From Erigeron canadensis (taxonomy: Eukaryota > Streptophyta > Magnoliopsida > Asterales > Asteraceae), in assembly GCF_010389155.1 (NCBI RefSeq), contig NC_057764.1:12648001-12712000 (forward strand): a stretch of DNA of 64,000 bases, written 5' to 3'. The notes beneath the pieces are model-generated. The model was not told where the DNA came from. It saw only the letters and a program-made list of their open reading frames with translations, and did not search any database. The stretch's first letter is position 1, and each line of letters opens with the position of its first letter. Positions 1 through 11,460 of the stretch are shown here, one piece after another. Position numbers and translations under genes: made by a program.

Positions 1-2
1 GT

Positions 3-122
3 GAGCAAAGAAATGGGTATGAGCGGTTTCTCATTGAGGAAGGATTGGATAGGAAAGTTGATGTAACAGTTGCCCCTTCATTTGAAGTTAAGCAAGAAAC
101 TGTAGATATCTTAGGAGGATAA
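3..122 (+). pseudogene. C-terminal end of the extra ORF of TE1 (Copia)
   Basis: An open frame enters from the left edge and ends at TAA 120-122, coding about 39 residues that end in DILGG. It is followed by about 200 bases of AT-rich DNA, a polypurine tract and an LTR, so its place matches the extra ORF that SIRE-type Copia elements carry between RNase H and the 3' LTR. I recognise no domain, and the body of the ORF lies outside the window. The call rests on position only. Confidence 0.35.
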
Positions 123-320
123 GTGAATTGTTTGTAAGATATTTTAAATTTTCACTTTTGTAATGTTCTTTGTATATACTCAATCAGTTTTTCTTGCTAC
201 AACTTCTAGTCTGATCAAAAAGAACCCAAAAGATTCAAAGGGTCAAATCTGTTAGTAATATTTTACTTTGATTCTTTGTAAGCTGATAGTTAGATAAGTG
301 TGTAGGGTTTTGTCATCATC

Positions 321-334
321 AAATAGGGGGAGAT
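321..334 (+). other. Polypurine tract of TE1
   Basis: A purine run (AAATAGGGGGAGA) sits directly before the TG that opens the LTR at 335. This is the normal position of the plus-strand primer in an LTR retrotransposon and shows that the LTR at 335 was the 3' LTR of an element lying to the left. Confidence 0.7.
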
Positions 335-1154
335 TGTTGAGTCCCAATGAATGTTGTAAATTTAATGATGACAAATCTGTGTATAAACACTTGTAAATCT
401 TTTGGTTCTTGTATAGTAATCTGGGTCAGCCTAAGCTGACACAGCTCGCAACCCAGATTACACTTCATACTTTGTAATTGTTATATCTTATGGAAGCAAG
501 TGTTGTTCAAGCTGCATCAAATGGTCATAGCATTTAGTCCAAGTCAAAAAGGAGGATTGAAGATAAAAGATCAAGTTGTTGGTGGAAGACAGCTTGGGAT
601 TAGCAGACAGCTTGGAAACACTTAGACAGATTTGCTCTTGACAAACGAGCAATCTGTGTCTGACAATCAGGTGAAGATTACAACCTGGATTTTGTGATAA
701 GGACGTATGACGTGACTAGGAAGGTTCCTAAAATCTAGGTTGGTGGTTTATTTGCAAGTGCGTGTCCATACTCTCATTGGACGATCAAAATTACGTGCTG
801 CAGGTTTGGGGACCACAAGTACGATGAAGGCACTATCTAATATTCTCTTGATCGTCCAACAAAATTCTTATACGTAGACAAATGTGGATGCCAAGTGATA
901 CTGAAGCTTTCGCCTATAAAACCTTCGATCCTTGAAGGCATATGTGTGACATTTCCATTGAATCATTCTTCACACAAGTTCTCTGCTCTTACACACAGCT
1001 TAGTCTGTGAGAAGTTAGCCTAGGCTGCTTCTCTTAAGCTAGAACATTCTAATTGTTGTTTGTCATTTCAAAGGGTTGTTTAGATATTGTAGGTTATCTT
1101 ATTTCCGCAACAACCCTGTAATTCTTTGTATAGATTATATCTTAATAAAGGATT

Positions 1155-2111
1155 TGTGAAGTCTCTCACTCGATGGTTTAACCCACAGTTGTAAAATACA
1201 ACAAGTCAAGTAATCACTAGATAGGACTAGTATGAAACGTCAAGTAAGCACTAGATTGGACTAGTATTACAATAAATATAAATGCAAGAATATATATAAT
1301 GTAATACGTACTTAAGCAATATAAAGATAAGCAAGTAAAGTAAATGGTGAGACACTATGTAATTTTCAAGTGTATTTTATTTATTGATGTTAAATAAAAT
1401 ACAATGTTGTTGCGGAACAAGATATTACAAAGTAAGTATCTAAACAACCTATGACTCCTTGATCGAAATACTTAAAGTTATGAAGTATAACTGTTTAGAT
1501 CGAGAGTATTTGAGCAAAGGCACCAAATTGCAAAAGTATATGTAATTTGGACGAGGAAGTGACTTGGTATTTATAGGCAAAAAGAATAAATATAATATTC
1601 TTTTTGCCGTACAAATATGGTTACATGCATTTAAGGAAATTACTTTAATTCCTTAAATGCATTGATTAAAGTACAAGAATAAAGTCACATGATAGTGACT
1701 TGTCTTCCAATTAACCAACCACCTTTACATGCGTGTAAGGCTTTTAAGAAATGACAAATGGATTGTCCGGGTAAAGGCATGTAAAGGCATAAAGTCAATT
1801 CCTCATAATCAGTGTTCAGACTTGTAAGGTCTAGAACACTGATAAGGACTCCAGTCAGGAGATCTGGTAAGTCTTCCAGTGAGCTCCGCTATTTGTCAGA
1901 CTTCTTTCTTCAGACTTCACTCTTGGACTTCAGTGAGAATGTTCTTCAGTGGAAAGATCTTGACTGGAGTGAAGTCTAATCAACAAATCTAGTGGAATCC
2001 AGATTCCTGTACAAGTAAGTTGTTCACTGGTCTTCACATAGATTCTGGACAAGTCTTCAGAGGGCTCCAGTAATCACATCTGGAGCGAGTCCAGTAAATC
2101 TGGACCTAACA
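1155..2111 (-). repeat. 3' LTR of TE2
   Basis: On the plus strand it runs from TGTGAAGTC to GGACCTAACA, so on the element's own strand it reads TGTTAGG...TTCACA. A TATA box in minus sense (TATAAATA) lies near 1570-1577. It matches 7832-8814 closely over its whole length. The right copy carries about 30 extra bases near 8131-8161. Confidence 0.88.
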
Positions 2112-2126
2112 AATTCCCCCTATTTG
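2112..2126 (-). other. Polypurine tract of TE2
   Basis: On the minus strand the sequence before the 3' LTR reads AAATAGGGGGAATT, a standard Copia plus-strand primer. Confidence 0.75.
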
Positions 2127-2404
2127 TTTAGAAATTATGCAAGGATTTTTAAGCTTTTATCTATACAAGTTTGTTGTTGAAAAATCCTTGAAAAATTTGA
2201 CTAAGTCAAATTTGAATTACTGGAGAGCTACTTTATAGATCATTAGTGTTCCCAGTTTATACAATTTAATTTCTAGACTTAATCTGGATAAGTACTTGTG
2301 AAAAATAGGAATTGCAACATATATTTATAGACATAAACTGGAGGAAAGTTACAATTTTATCAACATAAAAAAATTACAAGTACAATATAAGATTCAGCCC
2401 ATTT

Positions 2405-3590
2405 TCTTTTCAGCATGCCTAGATGGCTCTTTTGTGGCCTTCCTCTTTACACCTGGAGATGATGAAGTAGTAAGAGAAGTCCTTAAGCCCAATTCCATCT
2501 CCATCAGTTCCTTCCTCATCCATTCCTTGCCAATCCTCTTCATAAAATACTTAACATCCTGGGAAACATCTTTACCTCTGAAGGAAAGGCCAATCTCTCT
2601 AAGTTCTGACCATCCGAATGCCCTGATTGACGTGTCTTTTCTTTCATCAGTAAAGTTCCCTTCTCTGAAGAGTTTGACATGGAACTTTGAGAAGTTATCA
2701 TGGTTTTCTGCCAGATGGATCTCAACACTTAAGATTGGTCTGGCATCAGCTCTGAAGGTGGTCAGATAATAATACCTTTCTCTTGTCTAAGCCTTCCTTA
2801 TCATATCATCAACTTCTTTAGAGACCTCCTTCTGAATAACCTCCTTCAAAACACTTGATTTGTTAATTCTTTCTGAGGTGTTCAAAGGGATAAAAGTACT
2901 GAGATCAGCATCTCTTTCTGCTTTGCTTCTACGCACTGGAGGCTTCGACAAACCCTTGAATTTCTTCCTGTTCTCAGTTTCAAGGACTGCAGCATTTCTT
3001 CTTACTTGAGTCTGAAGCTTCTCCAGTGCTTCTTTTCTCTAGGCAATCAGATCCAATAGGGTCTCCCCATAAGTTTCAGCATCATACATCTGTTCATCCT
3101 GGGAGTATATTGACCTGATATAAACATCATCCAGAGCAACAATAAATTGATGAACTCTGGGATCATCCTTCATCATTTTGTAAACTTCAACAGGCACACC
3201 CAGCCTTCCAGCATGGTATGAATCCAGAGTTCCCATCTTTGCTATATCCATTTTGTGGAAAGCCAAGTCATTCCTCAGATTTTGTTTGAAGATTTCGATG
3301 GCAATGCACTGCTGCTCTAACCTCTTGGACGTTTCCTCATCCACTAAAGGAAACTCCTGAGTACTCTTCTTACCAACAACGTCTTCTTTAATATTTTCTT
3401 CAAGTTCCCCACCAGATATCACATGTTTCTTTCTTTTCACCATATTTAGTTCTGTTGGAATATCTGGAAAGGCCTCGAAGACTGGTTCACTGGCATCAGT
3501 ACCAGTAATCTCCTCCTCATCATTCTGAACACGTGCTTCAGTACTAGGTGCATTCGTTCCAACAATCTTCTTCCACACTTCAAATTTTGT
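2405..3590 (-). pseudogene. Extra ORF of TE2 (function unknown)
   Basis: Minus-strand reading from about 3590 to 2405 gives a long, charged, lysine- and glutamate-rich protein interrupted by stops near 3041 and 2790. The best stretch (3039-3578) has an acidic Ser/Thr-rich start and then a helical part around VPVEVYKMMKDDPRVHQF. It lies between the pol remnant and the PPT, the slot of the extra ORF in SIRE-type Copia elements. I recognise no conserved domain and it does not visibly resemble the extra ORFs of TE3 or TE4. Short plus-strand frames here are shadows. Confidence 0.5.
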
Positions 3591-4290
3591 TTGAACTGGT
3601 GAAGCTCTTCTTGCATAGCTATCACCAAACTTGGGTCATTCATTGCCTCGTCAATCTTCTTCGGTCCAATCAGTGATAAGAAGCTGACATATAAACATTG
3701 TTCACTGTAGGCACTTCTGGTCTGAACCCCTCTATTGGAGTCACCGATAATCTGGTTGATAGGGTGAGCTTTTGTCCACTTAGAGTATTGACACGGATTG
3801 TTTCTGACAACAATATCAGTGCAAGAATTCAATTGATTTTCTGGAATGGGATCTTGCCAGACAACTTCAGCATCTTCATTAGAATCTATAAGATAACGAT
3901 TTGCATCATGAAATTCTTCATTTAAAGGCATTTCTTGAATTACTGGCTCAAAAACAATTGAATCTGATATTGGTGGTGTAGTACGAACATCTGATCCAAT
4001 AACAAGTTCAAAGGGTAGTTTGAAACTTATTGAAGGATAAAATGAAGTATTACTGGGAGGTTTTTCGATTTGCACTAGTTCTAAGTCAAGATGACTGGAA
4101 ACATCTTCAGATAAATATTTATTGTAGTTGATAGGATCAGATTCACCAAAAATAATTGGACTTTCTAGGGGAGAGTTAAGGGTTGGCTTTTTATTGATTG
4201 CTTCATTTGACTCATCAAATGTGACATGAATTGACTCCTGGACCTTTTCCAGTCTCTTGTTGTAGACTCTGAAGGCTTTGCGAATGCCTG
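3591..4290 (-). pseudogene. pol: TE2 integrase C-terminus and first residues of reverse transcriptase
   Basis: The minus-strand frame carries the linker after integrase and the conserved lead-in to Copia RT (KWTKAHPINQIIGD, then QEELHQF). In family members this continues into the RT fingers. Here, just after QEELHQF (about 3590), the reading passes into the extra ORF, so almost all of RT and all of RNase H are deleted. The break joins two similar short stretches (codons for VW-K), which hints at a deletion guided by short homology. Confidence 0.7.
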
Positions 4291-4296
4291 AATATC

Positions 4297-5271
4297 CTAA
4301 GAAATATCCTTCAGCAGCTTGGCATCAAATTTACCTAACTGACTGGAGTCGTTTAGGATGTATACAGAACATCCAAAAACGTGAAAATAACCAATATTTG
4401 GTTTTCTATTTCTTAATATTTCATAGGATGTCTTCTTGTGTCTCTTAACATATACTGAGCGATTCTGAGTGTGGCAAGCAGTTGCAATTGCTTCAGCCCA
4501 GTACTTTTTAGGAAGACCAGATTCAGCAAGCATGCTTCTGGCAGCTTCTATCAGCATTCTGTTCTTTCTTTCTACAACTCCATTCTGCTCTGGAGTGTGT
4601 GCTGATGAGAAATTCTGGGAGATGCCAGTGTCAGTGCAGAATTTCTCCAGAGTTGCATTCTGGAATTCTGTTCCATTATTACTTCTTAACTGACACACCT
4701 TTCGCTTATATTTGAGTTCAATTTGCTTGATAAGAGTGATGTCTTCAGCAGCAGTTTCATTCTTTGACCTAAGAAATATTACCCAACAATATCTGGAGTA
4801 TTCATCAACAACTACCAGGGTATATTTCTTACCAGCACGAGTCTGAACATTCACTGGACCAAAAAGGTCCATATGAAGCATATGAAGAGGTTCAGATATG
4901 CTAAAATTTTGTTTCGTCTTCAAACTGGTGCATTTCTACTTGCCCATCTCACATCCTAGACATGGCCTTTCCTTTTTGAAGGAGACAGAAGGTATCCCAT
5001 CTGCAAGTTGTTTTCTGGACAACTTGTTAATATTTTTGAAATTTAAATGGGATAGCCTTTTATGCCATAGCCAGTTTGTGTCTTCATTAGCCTTGGTATA
5101 GAAACACTGCTCTGAAGGAGAACTTTCCATATCCATCACGTACACATTCCCTTTTCTGGGAGCAATCAGTACTACCATCATCTGAGAGATGTTAAATAAC
5201 ACCTGGTAGCCATCATCACACAACTGGCTCACACTTATGAGGTTATATTTCAAACCATTTACATAAGCCAC
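4297..5271 (-). pseudogene. pol: TE2 pre-integrase zinc domain and integrase core
   Basis: Two minus-strand frames (4936-5271 and 4297-4923) encode the GAG-pre-integrase HHCC module (WHKRLSHLNF then CLGC) and the rve core (HMDLFGP, QNGVVERKNR). The core should carry the D-D-E triad. The first D (HMD) and the E (VVER) are present, but the second D, normally in RSDNGTEF, reads RSNNGTEF, so a catalytic aspartate is now asparagine. A stop separates the zinc module from the core. This is Copia integrase with high confidence, and it is inactive. Confidence 0.85.
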
Positions 5272-5480
5272 CCGTCTGAATTTGACTTGACCATTATTCG
5301 GAACACCATATCCTCAGTCTTTCCAAAACCATCATTTCCAAAAGTAATAGAGGGTTCGTCTGAAACTACAAACTCCTCTAGCAGTGTCTTACATCCGGTC
5401 ATTGTCCTTCCAGCAGCGCTGTCAAGATACCAAATATATTTCTTTCGATCACCCTGCACATCCACCAGATTATTAGTTTA
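5259..5480 (-). pseudogene. pol: TE2 aspartic protease remnant
   Basis: The minus-strand peptide IWYLDSAAGRTMTG matches the Copia protease active-site block, whose usual form is WYLDSGCSRHMTG. Here the glycine of the D-S-G triad is alanine and the following histidine is changed, so activity is doubtful. It overlaps the downstream zinc-domain frame, which shows a frameshift between them. Confidence 0.7.
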
Positions 5481-5544
5481 AAGGTTTGCGAACCCATCGA
5501 CTGATGGGTTCTCTGGATCCACAAGGATGGATCTCGGCTGGTAT

Positions 5545-7779
5545 CTAGTTGATTTCACTTTCAAAGATAGTGGGTTTCTCAGTAAACACCACTGGAACTG
5601 ACAGTTTTGAAACCTTTTTCTTTTTCTTATCAACAGGTGCGCTCAATTTTTCTTTCTTGGAAAAAGGTTTTTTATTTTGTTTAGGGCCAGATGAAGTACC
5701 CTCAAGATTGTTAATTCTTGCATTGCAACTTTGAACTTGACGAGCCAGTAGTTGAAACTGACTCTTCAGCCTTAACAAAATAGTTTCTTCAGATGACACC
5801 ATAGCCTTTCCAGATGACTGTACTTTTGGCTTAGGTGGAGGAACAACAATCTTTTTTTTTCTGAAGCATTCATGACTAGAGCCTTAACAAAAGGTTTATT
5901 CTGCTTAACCTTCTTGACTGGAGCATTCATCTGGGGAGCTCCAGTCTTAACCTCAGACAATTGAACAGGAGGAATAATACAAGTTTTGGGTGTTGTTGGT
6001 TCATCATAAATAGTGCTAGGTTTTAACACTTCAGGCAATCGGTCAACAACAGGTATTAATGCAGCAGCATTAACATCACCCCCTAGATATGCACGTTTTT
6101 GGGAGGGGTACTGGTTACGTGCAACATCATATGGTTTCTTGGTCTCAAGCCATGACTGGATAACATGTTTTTCTTTTGTTAAAATATTTTCCAGTTCTTC
6201 TTTTTCTTGGACCAGTTGTTCAGTAAAAGCGAGTTCAATATCTTGCAATTCTTTTAACTTTGATTGTAAATTTGCCATTTCAGAAAAATCTGTTTCAAAA
6301 TTATTTGACATTTCTGAACGAAAAGTTTCCACAAACATTAAATCAGAGTTTAAAGCTTCAGCAATGTCCAATTTTAATTCAAGATCAGTTTCTTTGTCAT
6401 AATCTATTACCTTCTTAATGACAATGTCCACCCATCTTCCAGATGTGACATCTTCTTTCACCAGATGCTCTTCATCAGCTAGAGTCATATAACAACAATC
6501 TCTTTCCTCTTCATCATCAACTGATGAGTCATCAGAGGGAACCCATTCTTCTTTAGCCACCATGCATTTATAATTATCTTTTTCTGCAGACATGAGAGCA
6601 ATTTGAGCCTTGAGCTTTTTGTATTTTAATCTGTAGCTATCATCAGGCTTGTTATAAGAAGTTGATGGACCAGATTGTGAGACAAACTGATTTGACTTGC
6701 ACTCTTTCATGAAATGACCTTTTTTGCCACACTTAAAGCATGTTAGATTGGTCTTGTCAGTGGAAGAAATGGGTGCATTGTTTCTAGTGGGTCTGTTAGC
6801 TCTGGCTTTGAAACGGTTAAACGTTTTAGCCATCAGATCATCACTATCAGTTTCATCATAATCTGGAAAGACATTATTCATGACTCCAGAATCCATTAAT
6901 TCAGACATCATCTTCTTCATCGAAAATACATTCTTGGAAGACATTAATGTTGCACATGGTGGTTCAGTATGACTAACCACAGGGGAACTACTGGAAGCAT
7001 GATTAATAGCATCTTTTTCTGCCTCAATTCTCTGGGCTTGATTCTCTTCAGTGAATCTGAAGGCTCCATACAATGTTGACAGAGTATGAGAGTGCAAGGT
7101 TTTACCTTGTCTCAAGACCACGATCATATGAAACCATTTAGATGGAAGAATATCACAAAATTTTTCAAGAAGTACCATTTAATCTGGTGTACGTACCATT
7201 TATTGATTCATTGGGTAGAGCAAAAAATGACTCGTACTTCTTATTTAAAGCCACTTTCCTGGTAACAATAGTATCATCACCACCTTCATACTGGTTCACT
7301 AGTTCATCCCACATGCTTTTAGCACTGGGATAAAGCACTAGTGTGGGAACAAGAGTTTCAGGAATGGCCCCGAGGATCTTGACTTTTAAGGTAGTGTCAA
7401 TATTGACCAGTCTCCTTTCCTTTTCAGACCAGTGTTCCTCCCTCTTTTCCCTCCCAGATATTGCTCCAGTTAGATCAAGAAGTAGATTGAGAGGACTTCT
7501 AGGAATATAGGGTCCTTCATTTAAAATTTTAAGCATATTCCTCTCAATACCAGTAACATGTAATAATATCCTAGCTTTCCACGTGCCAAATTCATCACCA
7601 TTCCCACTGAATTTGGGAACAGGAATGTTTGAGTAGTGCACATGCATGTGTGCAGAAACAGGAATAGGAGGTGGTGGTGGTGGATTATTGTTAACATAGT
7701 CATTAGTCTGTTCAGTTTCATTAATGGGTGGAAGTCCAGCATTTAAAGGGTTTCCTTGTGTATTCTCTGGGTTGGCCAT
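5545..7779 (-). pseudogene. gag: TE2 gag (capsid and nucleocapsid)
   Basis: The start is the ATG at 7779, next to a Pro-rich tract (PPPPPP) and about 50 bases inside the PBS. The N-terminal part has the Copia gag capsid signature (WSEKERR..., SAKSMWDELVNQYEGGDD). A frameshift near 7170 moves reading to a second frame that holds the CCHC zinc knuckle CFKCGKKGHFMKEC at 6699-6740, then an acidic coiled-coil-like stretch (about 6200-6540). A second frameshift lies at a T-run near 5850. Gag would form the virus-like particle and bind element RNA. The disrupted frames mean no full-length product. Confidence 0.85.
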
Positions 7780-7814
7780 CGAGAAAATGCAGATCTAGGT
7801 AAGTATGTTAGCCT

Positions 7815-7829
7815 TCTGCTTTGATACCA
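7815..7829 (-). other. Primer binding site of TE2
   Basis: Read on the minus strand just inside the 5' LTR the sequence is TGGTATCAAAGCAGA, matching the usual Copia initiator tRNA-Met primer site TGGTATCAGAGC except for one base. Confidence 0.75.
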
Positions 7830-7831
7830 AT

Positions 7832-8814
7832 TGTGAAGTCCCTCACTCGATGGTTTAACCCACAAGTGTAGAATACAACAAGTCAAGTATTCACTAGATA
7901 GGACTAGTATGAAACGTCAAGTAAGCACTAGATTGGACTCGTATTACAATTAATATAAATGCAAGAATATATATAAAGTAATACGTACTTAAGCAATATA
8001 AAGATAAGCAAGTAAAGTAAATGGTGAGACACTATGTAATTTTCAAGTGTACTTTATTTATTGATGTTAAATAAAATACAAGGTTGTTGCGGAACAAGAT
8101 ATTACAAAGTAAGTATCTAAACAACCTATGAATTACAAGTGATCTAATTTTGCTAAATAAACTCCATGATCGAAATACTTAAAGTTGTGAAGTATAACTG
8201 TTTAGATCGAGAGTATTTGAGCAAAGGCACCAAATTGTAAAAGTATGTAATTTGGACGAGGAAGTGACTTGGTATTTATATGCAAAAAGAATAAATATAA
8301 TATTCTTTTTGTTGTACAAATATGGTTACATGCATTTAAGAAATTACTTTAATTCATTAAATGCATTGATTAAAGTACAAGAATAAAGTCACATGATAGT
8401 GACTTGTCTTCCAATTAACCAACCACCTTTACATGCGTGTAAGGCTTTTAACAAAGGACAAATGGATTGTCCGGGTAAAGGCATGTAAAGGCATAAAGTC
8501 AATTCCTCGTAATCAGTGTTCAGACTTGTAAGGTCTAGAACACTGATAAGGACTCCAGTCAGGAGATCTGGTAAGTCTTCAAGTGAGCTCCGCTATTTGT
8601 CAGACTTCTTTCTTCAGACTTCACTCTTCGACTTCAGTGAGAATGTTCTTCAGTGGAAAGATCTGGACTGGAGTGAAGTCAGTGAACAAATATGGTGGAA
8701 TCCAGATTCCTGTACAAGTAAGTTGTTTACTGGTCTTCACATAATTTCTGGACAAATCTTCAGAGGGCTCCAGTAATCATGTCTGGAGCGAGTCCATTAA
8801 ATCTGGACCTAACA
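7832..8814 (-). repeat. 5' LTR of TE2
   Basis: Same sequence as 1155-2111 with a TATA box in minus sense near 8275 and about 30 extra bases near 8131-8161. The ends are TG and CA on either strand. The 5-bp flank GAATT follows at 8815. Confidence 0.88.
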
Positions 8815-9036
8815 GAATTACATTTGAAAAACGCAATCTGTGTCTAAGAATGTTTATTTTGCTTTACTGTTTTAATTGATTCTTGCTTACTATATTAAGT
8901 TATATATTTATCTGATTCTCTAAAACTATTTTCTTAAAGTTTGCTAAGGAAAAAAAACGAAAAGTTGTATTCACCCCTCTACAACTATTTGTGTACATTA
9001 TACTTTGGTATTCTGTTACACCTCTGGGACTTTATA

Positions 9037-9517
9037 GTATGGTATGTTGACTTGGGATGTTCTCGTCACATGACTGGAAACAAGTCTCTACTTTCTAATT
9101 TTGTTGAGAAGTTCATGGGAACGGTCAGATTTGGGAATGATCATATAGCCCTTATTCTTGGTTATGGAGACATTGTCAAGAATGGAATTACTATCAAGAG
9201 AGCTTCCTATGTTGAAGGACTAGGTCACAATCTTTTTAGTGTTGGACAATTTTGCGACAATGATCTTCAAGTGCTTTCAAAAGATATGAATGCAAAGTTC
9301 AAACCGTAGACGGGGTAGATATTCTCACTGGAACAAGGGACAATAATTTGTTCACCATTGATCTGAATAATGTTGCAAATCTAGATTCTAACATCGTCAT
9401 TTGTCCCATCTTAACTTTCAAACTATCAATGCTTTAGTGGACAAACAGCTTGTTGAAGGTCTTCCTGATTACAAGTACGGGTGAGAACATGTTTGTCCAG
9501 CTTGTGCAATTGGAAAG
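9037..9517 (+). pseudogene. pol: TE3 protease and pre-integrase remnant
   Basis: From GTATGGTATGTTGAC at 9037 the sequence matches TE9 (63385-63618) nearly base for base. The protease block reads WYVDLGCSRHMTG, so the serine of the D-S-G active site is leucine. The frame stops at TAG 9307 and the pre-integrase part after it is frameshifted. The element has no gag, leader or LTR to its left. Only 53 unrecognised bases separate it from the TE1 LTR, so this end is truncated or is a recombination joint. Confidence 0.8.
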
Positions 9518-10648
9518 ATGAAAAAGGCATCTCACAAACCAAAGAAACATCTGAGTACCGAAGCTCCTTTGCATCATTTACATATGGATTTTTGTAGACC
9601 AATGAGAGTCAAAAGCATTCATGGAAAGAGATACATTCTTGTGATTGTTGATGATTTTTCTCGTTACACTTGGATTTTCTTTCTTCATGCCAAAAGTGAT
9701 GCTCCAAAGGAAATCATTGATTTCATCAAACAAACCCAAGTCAATCTTCAATCCCTAGTTCGAATTGTTCGTTCCTACAATGGCACTGAATTCAAGAATG
9801 CAACAATTGATTCTTTCTTTAAATCATAAGGCATTACTCATCCATTTTCTGCCACAAGAACACCTCAACAAGATGGAGTAGTTGAACGTCGAAATCGCAC
9901 TCTTGTTGAAGAAGCAAGAACAATGCTTGCCTATTCAAAGCTACCTCCAAATCTTTGGGCTGAAGCTGTAGCTATTGCTTGTTTTACCCAGAATAGGTCC
10001 ATTATCAACAAGAGATTTGATAAAACTCTATAAGAGATGATCAATAAGAGGAAACCCAATGTGAACTTCTTATACATTTTTGGATGTGTTTGTTATGTTC
10101 TCAATGATCGAGACAATTTCGGTAAATTTGAACCGAAAGGTGATGAGGCATATTTTATTGGTTATTCAAGAGAATCGATTGCATATCGTGTCTACAATCG
10201 TTGGACGAAGAAGATAGTTGAGAGTATGAATGTTCGATTTGATGAACTCTCTGGAATGGTTCTTGAACAAAACAGTTCAAGACCCGAACTTAATCGACCA
10301 CAAGCTTCCGCAACAATAACCGCTTCCAATGTCAAATCTCAATTCAGTACTCCAACCACAGAGGATTTGGGTATTCTGTTTGAAGAATTTTACCATGATC
10401 ACCCAAGAATGTCTGAACCCGATTTAGAAACAAATGCAGTTTCCAGTACCATGAATACTTCTTCAGCACCAAATGGAGATGATGAGTCATCACCATCACT
10501 CAATTCAGATATATCTTCACTATCATCTGAATCTCATCTTCATACTGCCATTTCTGAGTCACAAGGTCCACATACTCATATTTCACAAGTGACAAATCCT
10601 GCAACTAACCCAGAATTTATGCCACTGAAGATTTTGTTGAACCACTAG
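9518..10648 (+). pseudogene. pol: TE3 integrase
   Basis: One frame with stops at 9827-9829 (TAA) and 10031-10033 (TAA) encodes the Copia integrase core and C-terminal region. Landmarks are HMDFCRPM (first D), RSYNGTEF (the second catalytic D is Y) and QQDGVVERRNR (E), then LNDRDNFGKFEPKGDEAYFIGYS of the C-terminal domain and a long Ser-rich linker to RT. Integrase would join cDNA to the host chromosome. The lost aspartate and two stops make it inactive. A frameshift near 10620 separates it from RT. Confidence 0.88.
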
Positions 10649-11460
10649 CAACTTCATTTGAGCAAATAACTGCACAACATACTCCGACGTTCATTGATAC
10701 TGAAGAACTGAATGATCCACATGAACCTCTTCCTCGTTCAACCAAATGGACTAGATCTCATCCGATTTCTCAGATAACTGGCAATCCAGATTCAGGATCA
10801 CAAACAAGATCTGCATCAGCGAATGAATGCATGTTTGTGAATTTCCTGAGTATTGTTGAGCGTAAAACAATGAATGAAGCACTCAGTAGTCCAGATTGGG
10901 AGAAAGCTATACAGGAAGAACTTAATCAGTTTGAGAGGCTTCAAGTGTGGAGATTGGTTCCAAATCCTTACAAGAACAAAGAACCAATCAAAACAAAGTG
11001 GATCTTCAAGAACAAAAGGATGAAAACGGAGTTGTTGTACGCAACAAAGCACGTTTGGTTGCCAAGGGATATTGTCAACAAGATGGAATCGATTATGATG
11101 AGACATTTGCACCTGTTGCACGAATTGAAGCAATACGTATGTTTCTTGCCTATGCTGCTTACAAGAACTTTACTGGATATCAGATGGATGTCAAAACAGC
11201 ATTTTTGAACGGAGTTCTCAAAGAAGAAGTCTATGTTGACCAACCAGAAGGGTTTGTGAACTCTGAACATCCAGATTATGTCTACAGGTTAGATAAAGCC
11301 TTGTATGGTTTGAAACAAGCTCCTCATGCATGGTATGACACTCTCACTGCTTTTCTCTTAAAATCTGGATTTAATAAAGGTTCAATTGATACTCCCTTGT
11401 TCATTAAAAGACAAGGTAGTGACATTATTCTAATCCAGATATGTTGATGACATAATTTTT
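10649..11460 (+). pseudogene. pol: TE3 reverse transcriptase
   Basis: The RT palm and fingers are split over two frames. The first holds [19 protein letters not shown] and TKWIFKNK. After a frameshift near 11025 the second holds [24 protein letters not shown], the [11 protein letters not shown] block and [16 protein letters not shown]. The catalytic YVDD motif lies across another frameshift at about 11440-11455. It is closest in wording to TE5 RT. Confidence 0.88.

Larger units (their letters stand above)
1155..8814 (-). mobile_element. TE2: Copia retrotransposon nested in the TE1 LTR, RT and RNase H deleted
   Basis: Two LTRs (1155-2111 and 7832-8814) flank gag, protease and integrase read on the minus strand. 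The flanks are GGATT (1150-1154) and GAATT (8815-8819), a 5-bp target duplication with one mismatch. The PBS beside the right LTR and the PPT beside the left LTR fix the orientation. Between integrase and the extra ORF, nearly all of RT and all of RNase H are missing. With that deletion plus frameshifts and a changed integrase residue, the copy cannot move by itself. Confidence 0.9.
335..8983 (+). repeat. LTR of TE1, split by the insertion of TE2
   Basis: The LTR opens with TGTTGAGTCC at 335, has a TATA box near 915-921 (TATAAAA) and AATAAA at about 1143, is interrupted at 1154, and resumes at 8815-8819 to end in CCTCTACA at 8983. Joined length is about 985 bases. The uninterrupted version is seen at 63619-64000, where GGATTACATTT is continuous, which confirms the target site of TE2. 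The two copies differ at only a few positions over about 230 bases. No PBS follows 8983, consistent with a 3' LTR. Confidence 0.8.

Noticed and set aside
2434..2769. Plus-strand 111-codon frame in TE2
   Set aside because: It is antisense to the extra ORF of TE2, whose minus-strand reading continues across it in another frame. Its composition is that of a shadow frame.
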